The position numbers and the translations under genes were made by a program. Positions 7,075 through 14,228 of a stretch of 19,067 bases of DNA are shown here, piece by piece; the stretch's first letter is position 1, and every line of letters begins with the position of its first letter. The stretch is taken from NCBI GenBank assembly GCA_910586195.1, contig CAJUHO010000023.1, positions 1 through 19,067 on the forward strand. Direction: 5' to 3'. Under the pieces are notes generated by a model. The model did not search any database. It saw only the letters and a program-made list of their open reading frames with translations, and was not told where the DNA came from. The stretch is from an uncultured Bacilli bacterium. Its GTDB lineage: Bacteria; Bacillota_I; Bacilli_A; RF39; UBA660.

Positions 7075-7413
7075 ATGCCAAATAAGATATTAGTTACTCC
7101 TAGTAAAACGCAAGTAACATTTGATAAGACAGAAAAGTATTTCTTTTATTTTGATGAGAATGGTATTAGTATCTATTTGGTAAATGGGGAAGATTATATA
7201 TTAATCCCTTGGAATGAAGTTATTAGTTTTAAAATGACTCACATAGCTATCCTTGGAAAGATGACTATAAAAACAAAAAACGATAGTTATCAATTTCAAA
7301 TTAATAGAATAGTTATCGGTTGTCCTTGGATAAAAGAAAATAGAAAATATTTAGAAAGTAAAAATTATTTTTATAAAAATAATAGAAGGGAACAAAAAGA
7401 CATTGAAAAATAA
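7075..7413 (+). CDS. Hypothetical PH-like small protein; start uncertain
   Basis: A soluble protein of at least 112 residues. The pattern ILVTPSKTQVTFD, FFYFDENGISIY, IPWNEVISFKMT and MTIKTKNDSYQFQIN looks like a PH-like or YcxB-like beta-barrel, in which Trp-x-x-Ile/Val strands are typical; this is structural inference only. The first ATG (7075) has no Shine-Dalgarno. The same frame stays open upstream to about 7000 and reads KKYEIKNTQNIIYGTNIP, which looks like coding sequence, but it contains no ATG, GTG or TTG. Either a non-standard start (ATT/ATA), a lost start, or an A-run frameshift near 7020-7026 could explain this. Its end overlaps the next gene by 11 bases. Confidence 0.5.
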   Translation: MPNKILVTPSKTQVTFDKTEKYFFYFDENGISIYLVNGEDYILIPWNEVISFKMTHIAILGKMTIKTKNDSYQFQINRIVIGCPWIKENRKYLESKNYFYKNNRREQKDIEK

Positions 7414-8005
7414 AAAGATAACTAGAAAAATAACACAGGGAATGTACATTTTAACAACAACAGATGGGGGATGCGTTGTAGATGCAGTATCACAAATAAG
7501 TGCAGGAGATAACCCCTTGATTGCAGTTTCTGTGATGAAGCAGAATTATACGAATAGTTTAATGAAAAAAAGTGAAAAATTTGCATTATCTATACTAAAA
7601 AAAGAGACAGATGGCAGTATCATTAAAACTTTCGGTTTGCAATCTATGAAAGATATAGATAAATTTAAGGACGTTGAAACAATAGAAATAGAAGATATAA
7701 AAGTAATTTCAGACTCCTTAGGTTATATGATATGTGAAATTATAGATACTATTGATAATGATACTCATACTTTGTTTATTGGAAGATTAACAGAAGCAGA
7801 TGTCTTTGCTGAGGAAGAAGCAATGAGTTATGAATATTATCAACAGCATAAAGAAGAATTACTAAAGGTAACAACAGAACAAGGAAAGAGTGCTTGGATA
7901 TGTAGCGTTTGTGGCTATGTATATTATGGAAAAAAATTACCAGATGATTTTAAATGTCCTAAATGTGGAGTTAGTCGAGAGTTGTTTAAAAAAGTTAAAA
8001 AGTAA
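7403..8005 (+). CDS. Flavin reductase-like protein with C-terminal short rubredoxin domain
   Basis: Cytoplasmic redox protein of 200 residues. Residues 1-160 form a flavin-reductase/FMN-binding split barrel (GMYILTT, NPLIAVSVMKQNYTNSLM, KFALSILKKET, then FIGRLTEADVF). Residues 165-200 are a compact rubredoxin-like iron site with Cys167, Cys170, Cys185 and Cys188 (WICSVCGYVYYGK, then KCPKCG). The spacing is the short rubrerythrin-type spacing rather than that of classical rubredoxin. Such fusions in anaerobes serve NADH/flavin-to-iron electron transfer, often in oxygen or nitric oxide detoxification; the partner here is unknown. I take TTG 7403 as start: AGAAGGGA lies 11 bases upstream, and the next Met (residue 14) falls inside the first conserved strand. 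Confidence 0.85.
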   Translation: MKNKKITRKITQGMYILTTTDGGCVVDAVSQISAGDNPLIAVSVMKQNYTNSLMKKSEKFALSILKKETDGSIIKTFGLQSMKDIDKFKDVETIEIEDIKVISDSLGYMICEIIDTIDNDTHTLFIGRLTEADVFAEEEAMSYEYYQQHKEELLKVTTEQGKSAWICSVCGYVYYGKKLPDDFKCPKCGVSRELFKKVKK

Positions 8006-8029
8006 AATATCAATGAAAAGAGTATAAAC

Positions 8030-8794
8030 ATGAAAAAAAAGAAAGTATTAAAAGCAATAATCTTTACGGTTTTAGCTATTGCTATATTATTTATTGTACT
8101 AATATTTTACATTGCAATAAAGCAATTAGAAGAAGAAAAAGTATTGAAACAAGAACTAATGTACTATTCAAACCTTGATCTTATAAAAGATAAGTTTCCT
8201 TTAGAGATAAAGACAACAGGTGATTGTGCCTATATTGAAGAAACTATTAAAAAGTACTATAGAAGATTATCGGATAATGTGAAAGGATTAAATGATTATT
8301 TGAATAATCATAATCTTACCAATGTTCTTACGATAGATAGTCTTATTAGTGATAGACCAGATTTTACAATTAGTCGCACTACAGTTAAAGATACCAAAAG
8401 TAAAATTAATACGTATTTACAAAATATTGCTTCTCTTTGTGATGAAGAGACAATTAAAAATTTAATTGATAAAGAAAAATTAGATGATAGTGATTATTAC
8501 TATGATTTATATTTGCAATTAATGTGTACAGATCATGACTTAAAAGAGTTTGCTGATTTAAAGGCTAGAATGAAAGAGGCATTAAAATATTTAAGTGAAG
8601 TATTGGATAAAGTAGATGAAATATTATTATTTTTACAAGCTCATGATAGTGAGATTTCATATCAAAATCATATGATAAATTTTAATTCTACTACTTTGGC
8701 GACTGAATATAAAAAATTAATTGCGGAACTTTCTATATATAGTAATCAAGGCACGAGTAATGATAAATTAGATAATAAGGGTGATGTTCTTTAG
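8030..8794 (+). CDS. Membrane-anchored helical hypothetical protein
   Basis: Unrecognised, 254 residues. A Lys-rich start (MKKKKVLKA) and one hydrophobic segment at about residues 8-32 make an uncleaved signal anchor likely, with the remaining 220 residues outside the cell. That part is strongly helical and charged, with heptad-like Leu spacing around residues 165-205 (KARMKEALKYLSEVLDKVDE), suggesting a coiled coil. Two exterior Cys (about residues 64 and 137) and a third (about 165) are present. The ribosome binding site is weak (AAAAGAG). It starts 24 bases after the flavin reductase stop and is probably the last gene of that transcript. Its stop TAG lies in the left arm of the inverted repeat before the gap promoter. 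Confidence 0.55.
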   Translation: MKKKKVLKAIIFTVLAIAILFIVLIFYIAIKQLEEEKVLKQELMYYSNLDLIKDKFPLEIKTTGDCAYIEETIKKYYRRLSDNVKGLNDYLNNHNLTNVLTIDSLISDRPDFTISRTTVKDTKSKINTYLQNIASLCDEETIKNLIDKEKLDDSDYYYDLYLQLMCTDHDLKEFADLKARMKEALKYLSEVLDKVDEILLFLQAHDSEISYQNHMINFNSTTLATEYKKLIAELSIYSNQGTSNDKLDNKGDVL

Positions 8795-8818
8795 TGTCGT
8801 TTATTTGTCAAACTAAAG
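8789..8818. repeat. Inverted repeat upstream of the gap promoter
   Basis: CTTTAGT (8789-8795) and ACTAAAG (8812-8818) are perfect 7-bp arms around a 16-base centre. The right arm ends 8 bases before the putative gap -35. No T tract follows, so it is a poor terminator. It could be an operator or a leftover mRNA 3' hairpin. No known glycolytic operator such as the CggR site is recognised. Confidence 0.5.
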
Positions 8819-8826
8819 GGAATATA

Positions 8827-8855
8827 TTGAACAAAAAAGTAAAAGACTATATAAT
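8827..8855 (+). promoter_or_regulatory. Sigma-A-type promoter of gap
   Basis: TTGAAC (8827-8832) and a perfect TATAAT (8850-8855) are separated by exactly 17 bases. The start codon is at 8878, giving a very short leader that contains only the strong AAGGAGG ribosome binding site. Confidence 0.8.
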
Positions 8856-8877
8856 GAAAAATAAGGAGGAATAAAAA

Positions 8878-9891
8878 ATGATTAAAGTTGCTATTAACGG
8901 TTTTGGAAGAATTGGAAGACTTGTATTTAGATTAATGGAGGAAAGTGAAGATTTTGAAGTTGTCGCTATTAATGATTTAACAGATGCAGAACAGCTTGCC
9001 TATCTTTTAAAGTATGATACCAATCATCGTAATTATCGCATTTCAGAAATTTCACATGAAGAAGATGCTATTATTGTTGGTGGAAGAACAATTAAAGTTT
9101 ATGCAGAAACAGATCCTGCTAATTTGCCATGGAAAGATTTAGATATTGATGTTGTGATGGAATGTACAGGAAGATTTACTGATAGAGAGAAAGCATCGCT
9201 TCATATTACTGCAGGTGCTAAAAAGGTAGTGATTTCTGCTCCAGCTAAGGGAGATATTAAAACAATTGTTTATAATGTCAATGAGGATATTTTGACAGGA
9301 GAAGAGGAAGTTATTTCTGCAGCTAGTTGTACAACGAACTGCCTAGCACCTGTTTTAAATGTAGTTCATCGTGAATTTGGAATTGAGAAAGGTTATATGA
9401 CAACAGTTCATGCTTATACAAATGATCAGGCAACGCTTGATGTACCTCATAAAAAAGGAATTAAAGCTCGCCGTGGACGTGCCGCTGCTGCTAATATCAT
9501 TCCAGCATCTACGGGTGCTGCTTCTGCGATTGGAAAAGTGTTAAAGGATTTAGATGGACGTCTAGATGGAACAGCAATGCGTGTTCCAGTTTCGACTGGA
9601 TCTGTTATTGATTTGGTATTAGAACTAAAAAGAAGTGTTACAGCAGAAGAGATTAATGAGGCATTAAAGAATAATACAAATGAGACATTGGGCTATACAG
9701 AGGATCCTATTGTATCAAGCGATGTTATTGGGTCTTGTTTTGGTGGTTTAGTAGATGGTCTTTCTACCAGTGTTTTAGAAGTAGATGGTAAACAACTAGT
9801 TAAAATAGTAGCATGGTATGATAATGAAATGAGCTATACTGCACAAATGGTTCGTACAGCAAAGTATTTATGTGACATCAATAAAATGTAA
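8878..9891 (+). CDS. gap: Glyceraldehyde-3-phosphate dehydrogenase, type I
   Basis: Cytoplasmic tetrameric enzyme oxidising glyceraldehyde 3-phosphate to 1,3-bisphosphoglycerate with NAD and phosphate. The 337-residue length is normal. The Rossmann motif INGFGRIGR starts at residue 6, and Asp33 after strand 2 (AIND) favours NAD over NADP. The catalytic Cys151 lies in SAASCTTNC and the general base His178 in TTVHAYT. The phosphate-site motifs RRGRAAAANIIP and STGAASAIGK, and WYDNEMSY near the end, are intact. VPHK keeps the Pro of glycolytic enzymes. No CggR-type repressor gene is next to it. It has its own promoter and terminator, so its level can differ from that of the pgk operon. Confidence 0.98.
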   Translation: MIKVAINGFGRIGRLVFRLMEESEDFEVVAINDLTDAEQLAYLLKYDTNHRNYRISEISHEEDAIIVGGRTIKVYAETDPANLPWKDLDIDVVMECTGRFTDREKASLHITAGAKKVVISAPAKGDIKTIVYNVNEDILTGEEEVISAASCTTNCLAPVLNVVHREFGIEKGYMTTVHAYTNDQATLDVPHKKGIKARRGRAAAANIIPASTGAASAIGKVLKDLDGRLDGTAMRVPVSTGSVIDLVLELKRSVTAEEINEALKNNTNETLGYTEDPIVSSDVIGSCFGGLVDGLSTSVLEVDGKQLVKIVAWYDNEMSYTAQMVRTAKYLCDINKM

Positions 9892-9916
9892 GATTCTATT
9901 TGGGAATCTTTTTTTT
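9890..9916 (+). terminator. Rho-independent terminator after gap
   Basis: A 7-bp stem AAGATTC/GAATCTT with a 7-base loop runs straight into a tract of eight T. The left arm overlaps the gap stop codon. With the promoter right behind it, it separates gap from pgk. Confidence 0.88.
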
Positions 9917-9928
9917 AAGTTGAAAGAG

Positions 9929-9937
9929 TGTTATAAT
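9929..9937 (+). promoter_or_regulatory. Extended -10 promoter of the pgk operon
   Basis: TGTTATAAT is an extended -10 lying 24 bases before the pgk ATG. The -35 position falls in the terminator T tract and has no recognisable hexamer. Confidence 0.65.
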
Positions 9938-9961
9938 GAATAAAAGATAAGGAGGTCTAAA

Positions 9962-11158
9962 ATGAAAAAACGCTTGAATAAGACAAATATAAAAAATAAA
10001 ACAGTAATCATTCGTTGTGATTTTAATGTTCCAATGAAAAATGGAAAAATTATAGATAATACTAGAATTGTAAAAAGTTTGGAAACAATTAAGTACTGTA
10101 TAAAGCAAAATACCAAAATTGTGCTTCTCTCTCACCTAGGTCGTGTAAAAACAGAAGAAGATAAAAAAGAGAAGTCTTTAAAGCCAGTGGCAGAAGAACT
10201 ATCAAAACTATTGGAAAAGGAAGTAAAATTCTGTAGAAATACAAGTGGTAAAGAAGTAGAAAAGGAAGTAAAATCATTAAAAGAACAAGAAGTTCTTTTA
10301 TTAGAAAATACTAGATACGAAGATGTTGAGGGGAAAAAAGAAAGTAATAATGATAAAGATTTAGGTGCCTTTTGGGCGTCTTTGGGAGATGTTTTTATAA
10401 ATGATGCTTTTGGAACAGCACATCGGGCTCATGCTTCCAATGTTGGAATTGCCTCTTCTATAAAAGAAAGCTGTATTGGTTTTTTAATTGAAAAGGAATT
10501 AAATGCCTTAGAAGAATTAAAGTGTCCCAATACCCCATTTGTTGTAATTTTAGGCGGCTCAAAAGTGGGAGATAAAATAGGAGTAATTGAAAATTTAGTA
10601 GAGAAAGCGGATAAGATTTTGATTGGCGGAGGAATGGCTCTTACATTTTTAAAAGCAGAAGAGTATGAGATAGGAAATTCACTATGTGATGCTGAACACT
10701 TAGAGTTTTGTAAGAACATATTAGAAAAATATCCCGAAAAAATAATTTTGCCAGTAGATGTAAAAGTAACCACTGAATTTAGTAATGACACACCATCTAG
10801 TGAGAAGGATATTAGCCAAATGGAATTTTCTGATATGGCACTCGATATTGGAGAACAAACCATAGAAATTTTTGAAAATCATTTAAAAGATGCCAAACTA
10901 ATTTTATGGAATGGGCCATTAGGTGTATATGAATTTGAAAACTATAAAATGGGAACAGATAAAATATTAAATTATTTAGCAACTAGTCATATCAAGACAA
11001 TTCTTGGTGGCGGAGATATCGTCGCTTGTGCAACCGCTGCTGGAGTAAATGACAAGATTTACCATATTTCAACAGGTGGAGGAGCTACTTTAGAGTATTT
11101 AGAAGGAAAAAAATTGCCTGGAATTGAGACTATTGATGATGATAATATAAAAGGCTGA
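9962..11158 (+). CDS. pgk: Phosphoglycerate kinase
   Basis: Monomeric cytoplasmic glycolytic kinase making ATP from 1,3-bisphosphoglycerate. The 398-residue length is typical. The substrate-binding N-domain shows RCDFNVP (residues 18-24) and SHLGR (57-61). The nucleotide-binding C-domain shows VILGGSKVGDKI, LIGGGMA, LWNGPLGVYE and LGGGDIVACATAAG, and the C-terminal STGGGATLEYLEGK closes the hinge. AAGGAGG lies 6-7 bases before the ATG. The stop is TGA. It is the first gene of an operon that continues through a membrane protein and a glycosyltransferase to tpiA. Confidence 0.98.
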   Translation: MKKRLNKTNIKNKTVIIRCDFNVPMKNGKIIDNTRIVKSLETIKYCIKQNTKIVLLSHLGRVKTEEDKKEKSLKPVAEELSKLLEKEVKFCRNTSGKEVEKEVKSLKEQEVLLLENTRYEDVEGKKESNNDKDLGAFWASLGDVFINDAFGTAHRAHASNVGIASSIKESCIGFLIEKELNALEELKCPNTPFVVILGGSKVGDKIGVIENLVEKADKILIGGGMALTFLKAEEYEIGNSLCDAEHLEFCKNILEKYPEKIILPVDVKVTTEFSNDTPSSEKDISQMEFSDMALDIGEQTIEIFENHLKDAKLILWNGPLGVYEFENYKMGTDKILNYLATSHIKTILGGGDIVACATAAGVNDKIYHISTGGGATLEYLEGKKLPGIETIDDDNIKG

Positions 11159-11197
11159 ATTATAAGAAAATAATAACAAAAGAAAGAGAAAAACAAA

Positions 11198-12220
11198 ATG
11201 GAGATAATAAAAAATATACGGAAAAATACATTTATAATATTATTGATTACATTACTAGTATTGATATTTACACTAAAAGAAGATTTTTCAAGTACAATAG
11301 ATGCATTGAAAAACATGGATTATAAATACTTAATACTAGCTATTCTTGTTTTCTTTTTTTCTATATTTTTAAAGAGTGTAGTTTCTTATAAAATTGTAAA
11401 TCAAAAAGAGAAGTATTCTTTAAAAGAGGCACTAAAGCATAATATGATTGTTCAGTTTTTTAACGGAATTACCCCTTTTTCAACAGGTGGCCAACCTATG
11501 GAAGTATATATGTTAATGGAACATGGAATTCGTGCAAGTCATGGAAGTAATTTTATCATTCAAAATTTTATTTTTTATCAAATGGCACTTGTTATCTTTG
11601 GAATATTTGCAGTATTTTATAATGCCTGCTTCCACTTATTTCCAGAAGTTCCTATACTTAGAAATTTTGTTCTTTTAGGGTTTGTTATTAATATTTTAGT
11701 AGCCATTTTTCTTATTTTTATTGCTTTTTCGAAGAAGACGACTACTTTTATAGTTGAAAAGATTATTCACTTTTTATGTAAGATAAAATTAATTAAAAAT
11801 AAAGAGCAAAAAATAGAATCTTGGAATGAGAAGATTGTGGAATTTCATAAAGGAACGAAATCTCTTGCTAAAAGAGGAAAACTAATTGTTGGTGGGATTA
11901 TTCTTAATTTATTAAGTCTTGCTTGTTATTATATTATTCCACTTCTTATTGTTTATAGTATGCATGACTTTACAAGTCTTACAGCAATTGAATCTTTAGT
12001 TTCATCTGCCTACGTTTTAATTATTGGGTCCTTTGTTCCTATTCCTGGTGCTAGTGGTGGAATTGAATATGGTTTTTTAAGTTTCTTTCATGCCTTTCTA
12101 AGTAGTGGAGTAACAAGTGCCGTTTTACTTGTATGGCGCTTCATTACATATTATTTGCCTATGATTATAGGCGCAATCATCTTTAATATTGATGAGAGGA
12201 GTAGTATTAAATGCGAATAG
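11198..12220 (+). CDS. YbhN/UPF0104-type membrane protein (flippase-like)
   Basis: A 340-residue polytopic membrane protein of the lysylphosphatidylglycerol-synthase transmembrane (YbhN) family. Roughly seven to eight hydrophobic segments span residues 12-26, 42-66, 120-146, 150-180, 225-250, 262-285 and 300-330. Family features are FNGITPFSTGGQPMEVYML near residue 88 and the region GSFVPIPGASGGIEYGF near residue 280. MprF-type synthases use this fold to move lipids across the membrane, but no aminoacyl-transfer domain is present here. Transport of the glycolipid made by the next gene is a plausible inference. The ribosome binding site is weak. It overlaps the glycosyltransferase gene by 10 bases. 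Confidence 0.85.
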   Translation: MEIIKNIRKNTFIILLITLLVLIFTLKEDFSSTIDALKNMDYKYLILAILVFFFSIFLKSVVSYKIVNQKEKYSLKEALKHNMIVQFFNGITPFSTGGQPMEVYMLMEHGIRASHGSNFIIQNFIFYQMALVIFGIFAVFYNACFHLFPEVPILRNFVLLGFVINILVAIFLIFIAFSKKTTTFIVEKIIHFLCKIKLIKNKEQKIESWNEKIVEFHKGTKSLAKRGKLIVGGIILNLLSLACYYIIPLLIVYSMHDFTSLTAIESLVSSAYVLIIGSFVPIPGASGGIEYGFLSFFHAFLSSGVTSAVLLVWRFITYYLPMIIGAIIFNIDERSSIKCE

Positions 12221-13440
12221 GAATATTTTCGGAGACTTATACGCCCTATATTAGTGGCTTAGTCACTAGTGAAATAATGCTTAAAAAAGCATTGGAAAAA
12301 AAAGGACACATTGTTTATGTTATAACAGCTAATTTAACGAATTTTAAATACGAATATGATGAAAAAGAAAGAGTACTTAGAATCCCAGGGATTCCAACCG
12401 GAATTTATGATTCAAGACTCACTAGTATTTACCCTATTCAGGCTGTTAATATTGTAAAGGGATGGAAATTAGATGTAATTCATTCTCAAACAGAATTTGC
12501 GATTGGAACATTTGCAAGGCTATTTGCCAAGCAGTATAATATTCCACTAGTGCATACTTATCATACGATGTATGAGGATTATATTCACTATATTACAAAA
12601 GGATACTTTCAAAAATCGAGTAAAAAATTGGTAGAATACTTTACAAAGTTTTATTGTGAAACAACGGCTACAGAGTTGATTGTTCCAACTCACAAAACTT
12701 ATAAATTGTTCAAAGAGAAATATAAGTTTGAAAAAAATGTACACATTATTCCAACAGGGATTGAAGTAGAACGATTTTTTAAAGAAAATATAGATATGAA
12801 AAAGGTTAGCGAATTAAAGAAAAAATTATCATTATCTAGGAAAGACTTTATAATCATTTTTGTAGGAAGACTTGCACAAGAGAAAAATGTTGAATTTTTG
12901 CTAGAATCACAGAAGGATTTAGCAGATAAATTTAATAATATTAAATTGCTGATTGTAGGAGATGGACCAGACAAAGAAAAATATGAGGATTATGTAGAGG
13001 AAAATCATTTGAAAAATGTGATTTTCACAGGAAAAGTAGATTGGGAAGAAATGCCATATTATTATCATTGTGCTAACATCTTAGCAACAGCATCTAAAAC
13101 AGAAACACAAGGATTAACCGTAATTGAAGCAATGGCAGGAGGAATTGTTCCTGTTTGTATTAAAGATGAATCCTTTGTTGGAACAGTTGTAGATGAATTA
13201 AACGGAAGAATTTTTCAGACAAAGGAAGAATATTTAGATATTGTAATAGAATTATCTAAAAATAAAGAAAAAAAAGATTATTTTGCACGTCAGGCCCGTA
13301 TTCAAGCAGAACATTGTGGAGCTAGTTATTATGCAGATCAAGTATTAGATGTATATAGACATGCCATCATGGAAAAGAAAAAATATCGTTATGGATTTAT
13401 TTCACGAATTTATGAAAAGATAAGGGGAAGAAGTTTATGA
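12211..13440 (+). CDS. GT4 glycosyltransferase, probably diacylglycerol glucosyltransferase
   Basis: A GT-B fold retaining glycosyltransferase of 409 residues, likely peripheral on the inner membrane. The N-domain shows FSETYTPYISGLVTS (residues 6-20) and HSQTEFAIGTFARLFA (91-106), followed by PLVHTYHTMYEDYIHYI. This last segment is characteristic of the mono-glucosyl/galactosyl diacylglycerol synthase group of Acholeplasma and streptococci. The C-domain shows FVGRLAQEKN and the E-x7-E motif from Glu298 to Glu306 (TETQGLTVIEAM), which binds the sugar nucleotide. A role in making a glycolipid membrane component or lipoteichoic acid anchor is inferred from this similarity. The start lies within GAGAGGAG-bearing codons of the YbhN-type gene. 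Its stop overlaps tpiA by 4 bases (ATGA). Confidence 0.85.
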   Translation: MRIGIFSETYTPYISGLVTSEIMLKKALEKKGHIVYVITANLTNFKYEYDEKERVLRIPGIPTGIYDSRLTSIYPIQAVNIVKGWKLDVIHSQTEFAIGTFARLFAKQYNIPLVHTYHTMYEDYIHYITKGYFQKSSKKLVEYFTKFYCETTATELIVPTHKTYKLFKEKYKFEKNVHIIPTGIEVERFFKENIDMKKVSELKKKLSLSRKDFIIIFVGRLAQEKNVEFLLESQKDLADKFNNIKLLIVGDGPDKEKYEDYVEENHLKNVIFTGKVDWEEMPYYYHCANILATASKTETQGLTVIEAMAGGIVPVCIKDESFVGTVVDELNGRIFQTKEEYLDIVIELSKNKEKKDYFARQARIQAEHCGASYYADQVLDVYRHAIMEKKKYRYGFISRIYEKIRGRSL

Positions 13441-14129
13441 AGATTGTTTTAAATCATAAATGCAATTTAAAGAAAGAAGAATTTTTATCATATTTTAGAA
13501 AGCTAAATGAAATGAAGACAAATCATGAAATGGTATTGTGTCCTAGTTTTATTTATCTTTCTATGTGTGATTCTTCTAAGCTATTATTAGGAAGCCAAGA
13601 TGTTGGAAGTTATGATTGTGGAGCTCATACAGGAGATATTGCAGCAGCACAATTAAAATCGATTGGTGTAGATTACGCTATTGTGGGACATAGTGAGCGT
13701 CGTTTAAATCATAATGAGGATGACGGTTTGATTTGCGAAAAAATAAATTTACTTTTGAAAGATGAAATAGTACCAATACTTTGTATAGGAGAGACAAAAG
13801 AAGAACGAGCTCAAGGCCAAATACATAGAAAAATAGAAAGGCAACTTCAAGCTTTAAACGGTTTAGAGCAAAGAAAAAGAGATAAAATTATTATTGCCTA
13901 TGAACCAGTTTGGGCTATTGGGACAGGAGAAATTCCTGAAGTTTTCGAAATTGACGAGGTATTAGCCTATATTCGAGAAAAATATCCTAAAAATATTTTG
14001 TTATATGGTGGTAGTGCCAATGAAAAAAATATTTGTAATTTAAAGACGAGTAAATATATTGAAGGTTATCTTCTAGGTGGCTTGAGTTTAAGTCCAGAAA
14101 AACTACAAATTTTCTTGGAATTATGCTAA
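13437..14129 (+). CDS. tpiA: Triosephosphate isomerase, short form
   Basis: Cytoplasmic TIM-barrel enzyme interconverting dihydroxyacetone phosphate and glyceraldehyde 3-phosphate. Active-site residues are present: Asn6 and Lys8 (LNHKCN), His85 (VGHSERR) and Glu156 (AYEPVWAIGTG). The phosphate-gripping loop follows Glu156, and YGGSANEKN and GYLLGGLSL complete the site. At 230 residues it is about 20 shorter than most bacterial enzymes. The first strand is unusual, with the usual GNWKMN reading NHKCN, so the conserved Trp is replaced by His. The start codon overlaps the glycosyltransferase stop (ATGA), and GGGGAAG in that gene's end serves as ribosome binding site. Confidence 0.95.
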   Translation: MKIVLNHKCNLKKEEFLSYFRKLNEMKTNHEMVLCPSFIYLSMCDSSKLLLGSQDVGSYDCGAHTGDIAAAQLKSIGVDYAIVGHSERRLNHNEDDGLICEKINLLLKDEIVPILCIGETKEERAQGQIHRKIERQLQALNGLEQRKRDKIIIAYEPVWAIGTGEIPEVFEIDEVLAYIREKYPKNILLYGGSANEKNICNLKTSKYIEGYLLGGLSLSPEKLQIFLELC

Positions 14130-14139
14130 TTTTCTACTT

Positions 14140-14146
14140 TTCGACA
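14140..14146 (-). promoter_or_regulatory. Spo0A box upstream of spo0A
   Basis: TTCGACA on the plus strand is TGTCGAA on the minus strand, a perfect match to the Spo0A-box consensus TGNCGAA. It lies about 89 bases before the spo0A start and partly within the tpiA terminator stem. A near-match (TGTCGGA on minus) lies at about 14175-14181. Autoregulation is inferred. Confidence 0.45.
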
Positions 14147-14163
14147 AAACTTGTCTTTTTTTT
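14143..14163 (+). terminator. Probable terminator of the pgk-tpiA operon
   Basis: A short 5-bp stem GACAA/TTGTC with a 3-base loop is followed by eight T. The stem is weak, but the T tract and the position 13 bases after the tpiA stop support a terminator. Confidence 0.55.
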
Positions 14164-14189
14164 CTCTATCAATTTCCGACACAATGTTA

Positions 14190-14195
14190 TATAAT
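14190..14195 (+). promoter_or_regulatory. Putative -10 of spo0A
   Basis: A perfect TATAAT lies 34 bases before the spo0A ATG. No clear -35 is seen. GAAT at 14198-14201 could be part of a sigma-H -10, but the matching AGGA-type -35 is absent, so sigma-H control is not supported. Confidence 0.5.
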
Positions 14196-14228
14196 AAGAA
14201 TGCGTGGTAGTATAGGGAAGGAGAAAAA

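Noticed and set aside
9920..9937. TTGAAA as the -35 of the pgk promoter
   Set aside because: It is only 6 bases from the TATAAT; the extended -10 alone is the better reading.
14190..14201. Sigma-H promoter for spo0A
   Set aside because: A GAAT is present but no AGGA-type -35 lies at the required distance.
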